DNA of 64,000 bases from Impatiens glandulifera. Its lineage: Eukaryota > Streptophyta > Magnoliopsida > Ericales > Balsaminaceae. Below the pieces are notes generated by a model. That model was not told the DNA's origin. It searched no databases and was given only the letters and a program-made list of their open reading frames with translations. Below, one piece after another: positions 1 to 9,165 of the stretch. Positions within the stretch are counted from its first letter, which is position 1; every line of letters starts with the position of its first letter. Both the position numbers and the translations under genes were made by a program. The DNA lies in contig NC_061868.1 of assembly GCF_907164915.1 (NCBI RefSeq), forward strand, positions 21,385,819 to 21,449,818, given 5' to 3'.

Positions 1-117
1 GTCTAATGAACCTAATCAAAAACAATTAGACACATATATAATTTATTCATCATTTCATCATCAAAATTCTAATAGTCAAACTATTTTAACACGTAGTCAA
101 AATAGTTTTACCCAATA
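1..117 (-). repeat. 3' LTR of element B (first 117 bases only)
   Basis: On the minus strand this starts TATTGGGTAAAACTATTTTG at base 117 and follows the 5' LTR of the same element (6748 downward) through the stretch that reads AATTTTGATGATGAAATGA. The usual TG start has become TA. A purine-rich tract, AAAAAATGGGGAAA on the minus strand, lies immediately upstream at about 118-132 and is the polypurine tract. The rest of the LTR lies left of the window. Confidence 0.8.
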
Positions 118-297
118 ATTTCCCCATTTTTTATGATGAGATTAAAATATTGTATAGATAACAAATTAAGCATTCATCATTTAAATGCAGGGTAAAACTT
201 GATCATCCATCACACATAACCACTTTCAAAAACCAATATTCCAAAAACATAGTCAAAAAAGCATAGTTTAAAACTTAACAAAGTAGAAGAAAGGAGA

Positions 298-3200
298 TTA
301 TTGTTCTTCCCTTTTCACTCGAGGATCGATAGGAAAACGAGTTCCTTCATATCTCATCCCTTCACCAGTTTGCAGGTTTTGAAACGGGGGAAGAGTACGA
401 CCACCGCGACCGCTTCCACTAGATCTCCCACCACGATCATCGCCACTAGTACGACCTTCGCGATCACTACCAGATTACCCACCATGACCACCACTACTGC
501 TTCGGCCTCCGCCATCACCACCGCTTCGACCTCCACCTCTTTTAGTTGGCCTTTGATTTTCATCGTTTATTGGCGCTCTCTTACATCTGGTGCTAGTTGA
601 TACACCATCACCTCTTCTACTAGGCTCACCTTGAGTGATACGAGTCTGTTCTTTTTCAGCAGTAGCTTTCGCATTCTCTTTCTTTTGAAATTTCCTTGCA
701 ATGGAGTCAACATACTCCAACCTTACACCATCAGATCTTCTCAGGCTACCTTGAATTTCAATCATCTAACTCTTAATTAATTCCATTGATTCCATGACCT
801 CACGATGATTATCAAGATTTATTTGTCTTTCAAGACTCATCATTTCCGATTGACGACTGAAGAGCTGCTTTTCAAATTTGGAGAAATTTGAGTTTGAGAC
901 ATGAGTCTCATATGTATTCTTCTTCAGTGTATTATCCAACTCTTTAAGGATTTTGACACATTCAACAAATTCTTTTCTGTCCTCTTTCTGGGTCTTCAAA
1001 ATCTTTACCATATTTGATCCCATAGTTATCACATTCTTCTGAAGAGAGGAAAGTAGAGATGTCATCGACTTCAGAAGCTTGGTACCATCAGTAGAGGATC
1101 CTTCATTGGATGAATTATCTTGTGAGTCTGCTGCATGCTCTGAATAAGGTTAACTTCAGTGTGAATCTGCAGGGATTGCTTCGGTTCATCCTTCTCAGAC
1201 TCATTTCCAGTTCGATTTCGCTCTTCTTCTTCCAGCTCCTCTTCTGCTCTCTGAAATCTTTCATAAAGATTGCCCTTGCTGTGAAGAAGATTGGTAATAT
1301 TTTCATAGAGGTTACCAGCATTAATATCGGGGAATGGTAGAGGCTTTATAGTTCTATCATTTTGATCATGTTCCCCCTCAGATGAGGAACTCTCTTCTTC
1401 AGCATCTTTGTCATTTGAAGGTTCCCCCTTAGATCTGATAATCTCAGGCTGACTAACTTCAGCCTCCTTTTCTTGAGCTTCCTCTGTTCTGACAATAGGG
1501 GAATTCACTACCTCTTTTTCATTAGGAGTTTGAACGACCTCCTCAACAATTTCTTCCTCTTGAGTTACAAGAGCTTGGACCGGCTCTACAATAATCTCTT
1601 ATTCTTCTTCTAAGGATGGATTCTCTTGAACGGGTTCCTTATTTTGCTCGACAATGTGTTGAGCCAGTAAACATCTTTCTTCTGCAGAAAGATTTCCAAA
1701 CTCTATCAGAAGAACATCAGCTTGCTCATCTGTATCAGCATGATCAGCAGAGACATCCATTGGTTCGTCTTCATCAGAGAAAATACATAAATAGCTAACT
1801 CCTGAGCAATTAGCTCCATCAATATATCGAGTGACTAAAGAAAGATAGTCAACCATGATCTCGTCTAACCTCTTTAAGACTTTCGCTTCCACTTTAGCAC
1901 CTTTCTCAATTGGATTGAAATTATCTTTTTTGGTTTCAAAGATAGGGAATAAATCTCTTCCTCTCAAACATGCTTTGATAAGGTCTTTTCTTTTCAGAGC
2001 TTCAGACACCTCCAGAGTTTTAGCCCATTTTAGAACCTTCTTTTCATTTGTTACAAGCTTACGCAATTGAGTACTTATTCCTGAACCCGTGATGACCTCA
2101 TCATATTGGATAGACATTCTGTTATGGATCCACAATTCAAAAATTTCCATCTTCTCAACAGTTATGGATTTAACTTGATTCATCATGAGGTCAACAATGC
2201 ATGTTGCCTCAGAAACATCTTCATTTACATCTGTTACGACATATTTCCCTTCTCCAACAACCTCAACTGGTTTTGGAGAGGGTCTTGGTTCACCAAAAAC
2301 AATTCCACGGGACTGCCTTGTAGAACGCATCAATTCATAAGCAGATTGTGGTTTCTTGAAGAGTCCAGGAGGAAGCTCTCCTCGAGTGACCTTCCCGGTT
2401 AATATGGAATATTTAGAAATGGGATTTGAAGAGGAAGGCTCTCTAACAGAAACAAATGATTCCTTTTTGGCAGTACCACCAGCAACAAGGGTAAGGACTA
2501 CACCTTGTTCTGATTGAGCGAATTCTTTAGTACCAGCGGCTACATGATTAGGTTGTTGAACATGAGACTCCGTTTTATCAATATTCTCAAAATTTGGACC
2601 AACTGACTCAACAACAGTCCCTGCAACAGATTCATTTTCAGGAATAAAAACAGATTTATCCTGTTCCATCACAGGAACATCAAACTTGGGCACATTGTCC
2701 AGCAATTTAGAAGAGGTTACCTTTGATGATGCCTTCATCGATTTAGACGCATGGGGCACCTTTGACTTGTCACCTTTTGAGACAGAAGACCTTGAAGATC
2801 TCCGCAACTGACTGGAAGCTGGAGACATGGGAGATATGGGAATGGTGGAAAGTTCAACTAGACCTTTCCTGATTCTAGAATCGACTGTTTCAGATTCCTT
2901 CTTTGAAGAGCTCCTTAGGCTAGTAGAACTAGCCTCTAATTCTTTGACTATTTTGGATCTCTTTGTTCCTGTCGACAGGATAGAAGCGGTTGGTTGTCTG
3001 GATCGGGTAACCGATTTTCCACCTGTCTGTTGAATAGAAGCACCTGAAGACGAATCTTTAAGGTTCTTCATTCTGACTAGGGTGTTGGCATCTGTGAAAA
3101 CAGTATACACCCTGGTCGAGTTGATTGGTTCGGGTTCATCCATTGGAACCCCCAAATGCTCCAATAAACGGCTTAGTTGTGCAGCAAAGGTTATACTTTC

Positions 3201-3772
3201 TTTGTTCTCCTAGTTGATAGAGAACCAAAGATTCTGAAATAATATTAAAGCCTAGTTGACCTGGATTCCCTTTGAAATGGCACACATATAGTCAAATCGA
3301 TCTTGAATATAGAGATTGAATGATCCAACCTTTCCTTGAAGCGCTTTTACCACCACATCATTTAGAAAAATAAACTGTGGTTTAAAGACTTTCTTACTTC
3401 CATTCAGATGAATCGCCGAGCCATTGGTAGATAGAACCTTCTTCATTTCATCCATTAATTCCGGTGATAGATGCTTGTTGAAAGTATGACCCTCCGACGG
3501 AAGTTCGAAGAACTCTACATAAGAGGCTTCGTCGAAAGAGATCTCCGTACTGTTAATAGTTCAACGATGGAATCGTCCACCATTGTTGCAGTTTGGAAGA
3601 ACTCCCGAACTTCCTTCTCGTGAAAGAGGAACAGACCGCCAAGATATTTTCCGAGACCGGAATAGTCGAGGGTTCTGAACATATCGACCACTTCCTACTG
3701 ATCGAAAGAGTAGACCGATGGGAAATCAACATGCAAAGTACAGTGACCCAACGTGATTCTCTTGTTTCCCAT
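298..3772 (-). pseudogene. Accessory ORF (aORF) of element B, about 1,150 codons, broken
   Basis: Function is unknown. It lies downstream of gag in the sense direction, at the place where Sireviruses carry an env-like ORF, but I see no signal peptide or membrane helix. From the ATG at 3772, the N-terminal domain (3772-3130) has the family pattern: V-FDSV-like start (HVDFPSV), a VREFF-type motif, an FFELPSEG motif and a late MCAI-KGI segment. Next come a Ser/Lys-rich linker (about 3060-2700), a second conserved segment (about 2215-1870, W-HNR ... KWAKTLEVSEALKR ... LFPI), an acidic stretch (about 1440-1350), a predicted coiled coil (about 1065-770) and an Arg/Gly-rich tail (about 560-300). Several in-frame stops (for example at 475 and 1599) and at least one frameshift near 3550 disable it. 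The stop at 298-300 matches the end of the Gly-rich tail. The start was chosen by matching the N-termini of the related ORFs. Confidence 0.8.
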
Positions 3773-3893
3773 TTTCAGTAGAATATGAACAGACACAAGA
3801 TTAACAGAGATTTTTGAGAGAGAAAGGCAAAGAAATCTAGGGTTCTTAGAAATCTTAAGTGAGAAAAAGCTTTCAATCTCATGCAAGATTGTC

Positions 3894-3901
3894 CTTATAT
3901 A
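3894..3901 (-). promoter_or_regulatory. TATA-like box upstream of the accessory ORF of B
   Basis: The minus strand reads CTATATAAGGAC about 125 bases upstream of the ATG at 3772. Equivalent boxes precede the accessory ORFs of elements I and G, which is the main reason to take it seriously. An AACCGTC half-site lies slightly further upstream (about 3926-3932). Confidence 0.5.
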
Positions 3902-4140
3902 GTCTATCAAAAGTCATATATGATAACCGTCGTTTTTCCTAGAGGTATGCCCCATCATTTAAAATTAGACGTCCTTTCCAAAGAGTCATCATTATAATGA
4001 GGGTATATCAGTCATTCTCTTTTAACTTGAGAGACATGTGTCTTCATGTTATTATGAGATGACTATTTTAATGTTTGAGTGGGAAAATCAGATATCTCCT
4101 CACGTGGACAGCTGTCCTTGATCACTCTAAAAAGCACGTA

Positions 4141-4395
4141 GTTAGACGTTTTTCTTACTGCACAAATATATAAAACTAAACGTCTATTAGACGCATGGGT
4201 CCATTAGACGCATACGTCTAATTACGTGTTGTAAAGAATACGTCTAATGTCTATTAGACGTGTACATCTAATTACGCATAAACACCACGTGTTAGACGTG
4301 TGTTTGGTTAGACGTGTGTTTGGTTAGACGTGAGTATCATCTTGCTCATGACGTAAAAATGTCTAACGTCTATTAGACGTGTACGTCTAACCGCG
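4141..4395. repeat. TTAGAC/GTCTAA dyad cluster upstream of the accessory ORF
   Basis: This is a cluster of the same TTAGAC...GTCTAA inverted motifs that form the LTR arrays of family I, here between gag and the accessory ORF. Spacings vary and variants such as TTAGACGTGTACGTCTAA occur. A matching cluster lies at 31425-31620 in element A, also just upstream of its accessory ORF, so the placement is a shared property of the family. Confidence 0.75.
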
Positions 4396-4745
4396 TAGGT
4401 TTTAATCCATGACATATAGGCTTAGATGTATAGATTGTGAGGAAAAATACATCTAAGTACAAACCATTTCCTTTAGAAACCCTTGTCTAATAGACCGATT
4501 AAGGTCATTCGTCTTGAGAGTATCTTTACTTTCAAAGTAATTTTTCCTCTCATTTTGTACAAGTACAAAAATGAATAACCAAATGTTTTGAGATCCTTCG
4601 GATCAAAAATATTTTAATACAAAAACATAGAAAAACATTTATTTTTCTGAAGTGGCAGCAGTCATTGTTGATCTTCTGAACTGTATACTTAAGAGAGTAT
4701 TCTCCATGCTTCCTTCCTACAATCCTCCTGCATCACCTCAGTTTC
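4396..4745. other. Spacer with the pol-deletion junction of element B
   Basis: No coding sequence is recognisable. Intact relatives carry about 4 kb of pol at this place. The reading frame after the gag stop near 4746 soon stops resembling gag, so the deletion junction probably lies between about 4620 and 4746. The zinc knuckle that normally ends gag is missing too. Confidence 0.5.
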
Positions 4746-5387
4746 CTAAGTTTGTTCTTCATCTTCCATCCTACAGTTCAGCTCGAACTCATAGGCCTTG
4801 AGATCAGCAAACAGGTCGAAGAGAGAGATGTTGTTGAGATCTTTGGATTCCCTCACAGCCATCGTCTTTATGTCCCATTCCCTTGGAAGAGCACGCATGA
4901 CCTTAATAGCAAGCTCCCTATTGTTATAGGTCTTGCCTAGGATGGATAAGGAGGAGACAATCTTGTTGTATCTAGTTTCAAGCTCGTTCATTGTTTCACC
5001 AGGACGCATCTTGAAACTGTCAAACTATTGAGTGGCAACCATGATCTTGTTTTCCTTGGTTTGCTCGTTGCCCTCACCCAGTTGGGTGAGTCTGTCCCAG
5101 ACCTCTTTAGCAGTATCGCACTCGATAATGTAGTTGAACATTCTGTCATCGAGAGATCTGTACAGAACATCAAGAGCCATGTTGTTGAGGTTGTTCTGCC
5201 TCTTTTTTTCATTTGTCCAGTCAGATTTCTCCTTATCGATCTTGATAGGACCCTCTGTGATGACACTCCACATATCGTAATGAAGAGAAGAGAGATGAGC
5301 ACGACCTCTTTTCTTCCATACGATGTAGTTTTCTCGAGAGAAGGTTGGAATGGCTGTTGCACTGGCATCTTTGGTTATGGTCGACAT
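4746..5387 (-). pseudogene. gag: gag of element B, C-terminally truncated
   Basis: This is a copia-type Gag (UBN2-like domain), the structural protein of the virus-like particle. The start at 5387 lies about 45 bases after the LTR end. N-terminal hallmarks are NYIVWKKR and DMWSVITEGPIKI, followed by DVLYRSLDD and, after one in-frame TAG near 5025, MRPGETMNELETRYNKI and MRALPREWDIKTM. The protein ends at about codon 214 in EDEEQT, before the nucleic-acid-binding zinc knuckle seen at the same place in elements H and F. Element F has a close relative starting MTKDTSSSK. B therefore retains the particle-forming part but not the RNA-binding part. Confidence 0.85.
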
Positions 5388-5420
5388 TCTTTAGGAAAAG
5401 GCTTGAGAATAGAAACAGAG

Positions 5421-5433
5421 CTCTGATAGCAAT
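5421..5433 (-). other. Primer-binding site of element B
   Basis: On the minus strand ATTGCTATCAGAG directly follows the LTR end (TATCA). Apart from one base it matches the TGGTATCAGAG used by copia elements primed by initiator tRNA-Met. Confidence 0.75.
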
Positions 5434-6748
5434 TGATAGAATCGGATTATCAATAGAGACAGGGTCTGGCGATTGATGAAGGCTTATGAAAAACGGTTTG
5501 AAATAAATCTTGTTAGGGATTTAATTCACTTTCTATTCTACGCAAAATCTTGTAAACACTTGAAACGTAATCAAGTGCGGAAATGATTACTTAGGTTTGA
5601 AGCTTATGATCAAGATTGAGAAGATGACAGAAATGAACAACACAGCAGTTTATTTATGGATGTTCGGAGCTAACTCTCCTACGTCACCCCTTCTTCCAAC
5701 CACCGGAAGGATTTACTATAAAATGCTTTGAATCAAATATAGTTTGCACGAATAGTTCACTGTTAAACAGAACAGACTCTGTTCAACTTACAATATAATA
5801 AAGAATATCACTCAGCTAAAACGATGCTTTGATTTTAACTCTCTCTTGATTAACACACAGTACAATAAGGAAAGCAGCTAATAGTTTCAATGTTCAAGAG
5901 CTTGATTTCACAGAAATTCTAGAGACTCTTCTTGGAATACAAGCAACAAAAAGATCGAGAGATTGTTTGTTGTCCTTTAGAATTTTAAATAAGGCACAGG
6001 TACCAACGGTAGAATCTTCATAATGATACGTTGAGCTCTTCCATTGGAACACCTACATAGTACACAACAGACTCTGAATACAAAGATCGTGGCCGTTCAC
6101 AATAGGTAGTGCGCCGAATATTCTTCAGAGATTTACCTTCAAAACAAGTAGTGTGAAGGATATTCGCCTACGTGTCATTGGTTGATTGGTTGCATCGGGT
6201 TATCGTACTAATATTCACTGGAAAGTGGAGTAAGAGTAGCGTATAACTATATCACGTGGGTAGGCGGGTGCTAGCTTCAAGCAACTACTTAAGCAAGGCG
6301 TTGGACGTATTTCAATTAGGCGTTACGTCTAATTACAATCACTTCAGACTAATCTGAAGGATTTAGACTGCACATCTAATTTTCACCAGTTAGACTGCAC
6401 GTATAACTTTCTCTTTCCATTAGACTGCACGTCTAACTCCAGGAGTTAGACTACACGTCTAATTACGGTTCTACTTCAGACTAGTCTGAAGGAGTTAGAC
6501 TGCACGTCTAATTACGAGTTTATTATACTGCACGTCTAACTCCACGAGTTAGACTGCATGTCTAACATCATGCATCTAATACCAAATCGGTCTAATGAAC
6601 CTCATTAGAACCAAGTCTAATGAAATCTGATTTTAATACACCTGCATCAAAAATAATTAGACGCATATATAATCCATTCATTATTTCATCATCAAAATTC
6701 CAATAGTCAAACTATTTCAACACTTAGTCAAAATTGTTTGACCGAACA
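5434..6748 (-). repeat. 5' LTR of element B (1,315 bp, family I)
   Basis: On the minus strand it runs from TGTTCGGTCAAAC (6748) to ATTCTATCA (5434). It contains a short TTAGAC dyad array (about 6300-6600) in U3, a TATTTAAA box near 5985, and the conserved family block CAAGGACAACxxAC after it. In U5 it carries the GACGTAGGAG motif (about 5680) and the CTTGAA...TCAAG inverted repeat (about 5555-5575). It is shorter than the LTRs of A mainly because the dyad array is short. Confidence 0.85.
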
Positions 6749-6793
6749 AGATTCTAGTTTCTTGAGAATAGAAAACAAAGTTCTAATACCAAT

Positions 6794-8513
6794 TTATAGG
6801 ATCAGTGCTACCAATAGAGACGGGGGTCTGAATATTGATGAGAAGTTCGGAAAAATGCTTTGATAGAAATCTTTTTAGGGATTACTATCACATTCTATTC
6901 TTCGCAAACCTTCAAAAACACTTGAAACGATTCAAGTGCGGAATTGTTTATTTGGGTTTGAAGCCTTGAACCAATGAATAATGAAAGACAAAAGAAAAGA
7001 AAACATCAAGATGTTTATGGATGTTCAGAGCTAACTCTCCTACGTCATCCCTTCTTCCACAACTGGAATAATTTCACTAAACTTCTTGAATCACATACAG
7101 TTCACTAAATAGCTAACACTTTTTTAAACAGAATAAACTCTATTCAACTTACAATATGATTAAGTATATCTCTCAGATAAAATAGTGTTTTTAATTCTCT
7201 CTCTCTCTTGAATATGATATACAGTCAGTAAGTGCAAGAGTGATTCGTAATGTGAGAAAAGTAACTTTTGATTCTTCTGGCTGATTTGTCCGTTGTCCTT
7301 GAGCAGCTAAATATAGTAGAAGGACACCAGCGGTCAAATGTTCTATATAGACACATGAAACGCGCCCATAGGATGATCGCCTAAAGGACTAAGTACATCA
7401 GGTTATATGCTTCTGGAACATGGCGGTACTGAACGGTAGTGCGCGGAATATCCTTCTACAACTGTCCGTTACTGAACAAGTAGTGGGAGGATTATTTGCG
7501 TACGTGGCATTCATTCATTTGATGCAGTTGGCTGGCGTATTGATCTGCAAGAGAAAGTGGAGCAGAAGTAGTGTACAGCTAGTTGATCGTGGGTAGACGT
7601 ATGCTAACTTCCGACGGTTGCTGAAGCGAGGCATTAGACGTGCTCCATTAGACCACAAAGTCTAATAAACTTAGACGTCAAACTTCTATTAGAGAGATCC
7701 ATTAGACTACCACGTCTAATGGAGTTAGACTACACCGTCTAACTACGCATCCCATTAGACTACCACGTCTAATGGAGTTAGACTACAACATCTAACCTTA
7801 CATCACTTTAGACTAATTTGAAGGAGTTAGACGCTAACGTCTAACTTCATGTCTATTAGACTTGTACGTCTAACTACATATATGTTAGACTTGCACGTCT
7901 AACTACGTATCTGTTAGACTTGCACGTCTAACTACGTATATGTTAGACTTGCACATCTAACTAAGTATCTGTTAGACTGGCACGTCTAACTACATATCTG
8001 TTAAACTAGCACGTCTAACTACATATCTGTTAGACTGTCACGTCTAACTACGTATCTGTTAGACTTGCACGTCTAACTACATATCTGTTAGACTGTCACG
8101 TCTAACTACGTATCTGTTAGACTTGCACGTCTAATTACGTATATGTTAGACTGACATTTCTAACTACGTATCTGTTAGACTGGCACGTCTAACTACGTAT
8201 CTGTTAAACGGGCACGTCTTACTATGTATCTGTTAGACTGACACATCTAACTACGTATTTGTTAGACTAACACATCTAACTACGTATCTGTTAGACTAAC
8301 ACATCTAACTACGTCTCTGTTAGACTTGCACGTCTAACAACGTATCATATCTAATTAGCCTTCTTAGACCACGTCTAACTAGCTAAATCTGATTCACGTG
8401 TATAGAAATAATTAGAGGACTTAACTTTATTCATATATAAACATCATCAAAGCTTAATTGATTAATATTTAACACTTATCTGTTAATTATCTTTTTACTT
8501 AGTTTTCCAAACA
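6794..8513 (-). repeat. 5' LTR of element C (family I), about 1.7 kb
   Basis: The left edge is clear: on the minus strand the LTR ends in GATCCTATAA and is followed by the primer-binding site ATTGGTATTAGAA (6793-6781) and the gag leader (6780-6749), where B is inserted. The U5 motifs (CACTTGAAACGATTCAAGTG near 6920, GACGTAGGAG near 7040) are well preserved. The right edge is degenerate. I place it at 8513, after a weak match to the usual terminus, so that boundary could be off by tens of bases. The body of C would lie left of B, outside the window. Confidence 0.7.
7634..8345. repeat. Long TTAGAC dyad array in the LTR of C with a 29-bp period
   Basis: From about 7885 on, the array settles into a near-regular 29-bp unit: GTTAGACTTGCAC, then GTCTAAC, then TACGTATCT. 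There are roughly 16 tandem copies. Copies differ mainly in the four to six bases between TTAGAC and GTCTAA and in TACGTAT versus TACATAT; the two half-sites are the best-kept part. Before 7885 the spacing is irregular. The array occupies U3. Confidence 0.85.
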
Positions 8514-9017
8514 ATTTCTTCTAAGTTAATTAACTATTAATTTTTCCTAACATAATACTACAAACAAAAAGCTAAAATAACTTAAATTAAATTATAATTA
8601 TTATATTAGCAAATTTCAAGATGGATGAAGGAGACTAATCTTATTTTGTTTTGATTAATATTATTTTTTTCAATTAGTAATTTTTTTATTATAAATTTAA
8701 CTACAATAATTAAATTGTAATTAAAAACTTCATTATGAATAAAAATTGCAGTCAATATCATCAATTTTTACGGAATATATAAAATCGTAATAAATGGATA
8801 AAACTTTTAACTGCAGTTTTATAAATGACCGTTAATCGTAAACTCAATTATTAATAATAATTTATACCGTTAGTGCTTAATACTTTTAAATGCAGTTTTT
8901 AAAAATTGCCAATAGGGACTAAAATTAAAAAGTCTTAAAATCAAGTAGAGATTATATATATATATATATAAAACGTGTATATATAAATGTTACTTTTTAT
9001 ATATTTCATTTATCCCT
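8514..9017. other. AT-rich spacer, nothing recognised
   Basis: Very AT-rich sequence with short A/T runs and a (TA)n tract near 8958-8980. No coding pattern is visible on either strand. Confidence 0.6.
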
Positions 9018-9165
9018 TTTCGAGCTTAGCGGTAAAAAGATGTGAATATCTAAGGTCCGTCGCAGTCTTTGAGGTTTTGGGTTCGAGTTCGTCAGACGAC
9101 AAGTTCTGTTCGTATGTTTAAATTGATTGAGTAAATTTGCAAGTTATTTGCTTAATCCGAAAAAA
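9018..9165 (+). mobile_element. Candidate tRNA-derived SINE
   Basis: An A-box-like GAGCTTAGCGGTAAAAAGA (about 9019-9037) is followed about 55 bases later by a B-box-like GGGTTCGAGTTCG (about 9079-9091). This is the spacing of an RNA polymerase III internal promoter. The rest does not fold as an intact tRNA, and the downstream sequence is AT-rich, as in SINE tails. The GC content is locally higher than in the flanks. I cannot define the ends or target duplications. A decayed tRNA pseudogene is the alternative. Confidence 0.4.

Larger units (their letters stand above)
1..6748 (-). mobile_element. Element B: Sirevirus-like Ty1/copia retrotransposon, family I, left end outside window
   Basis: Read on the minus strand, the order is 5' LTR (6748-5434), primer-binding site, gag, a spacer with TTAGAC dyads, a long accessory ORF, a polypurine tract just inside the LTR, and the first 117 bases of the 3' LTR, which continues beyond base 1. 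Protease, integrase, RT and RNase H are absent, so B is an internally deleted, non-autonomous copy. It sits in the leader of element C: bases 6749-6793 are the gag leader and PBS of another family I copy. The target-site duplication cannot be checked because the left end is outside the window; the right flank is AGATT. Confidence 0.85.

Noticed and set aside
301..600. Plus-strand frame rich in Thr/Ser opposite the accessory ORF tail
   Set aside because: It mirrors the Arg/Gly-rich minus-strand tail of the accessory ORF; base composition alone explains it.
1110..1340. Plus-strand frame with hydrophobic stretches
   Set aside because: Antisense shadow of the acidic, Glu-rich part of the B accessory ORF; Glu codons read as Phe/Leu/Ser on the other strand.
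298..3772. Accessory ORF as a host nuclear gene captured by chance
   Set aside because: Related ORFs stand at the same place in elements A, B, G and I, so it is a regular part of these retroelements; a more remote host origin remains possible.
7885..8341. Regular 29-bp repeats resembling a CRISPR array
   Set aside because: There are no unique spacers between repeats, no cas genes, and the sequence is plant retrotransposon LTR.
7634..8345. TTAGAC repeats as telomere-like (TTAGGG/TTTAGGG) sequence
   Set aside because: The motif is TTAGAC paired with its inverted complement, not a head-to-tail telomeric unit, and it lies in U3 of LTRs.
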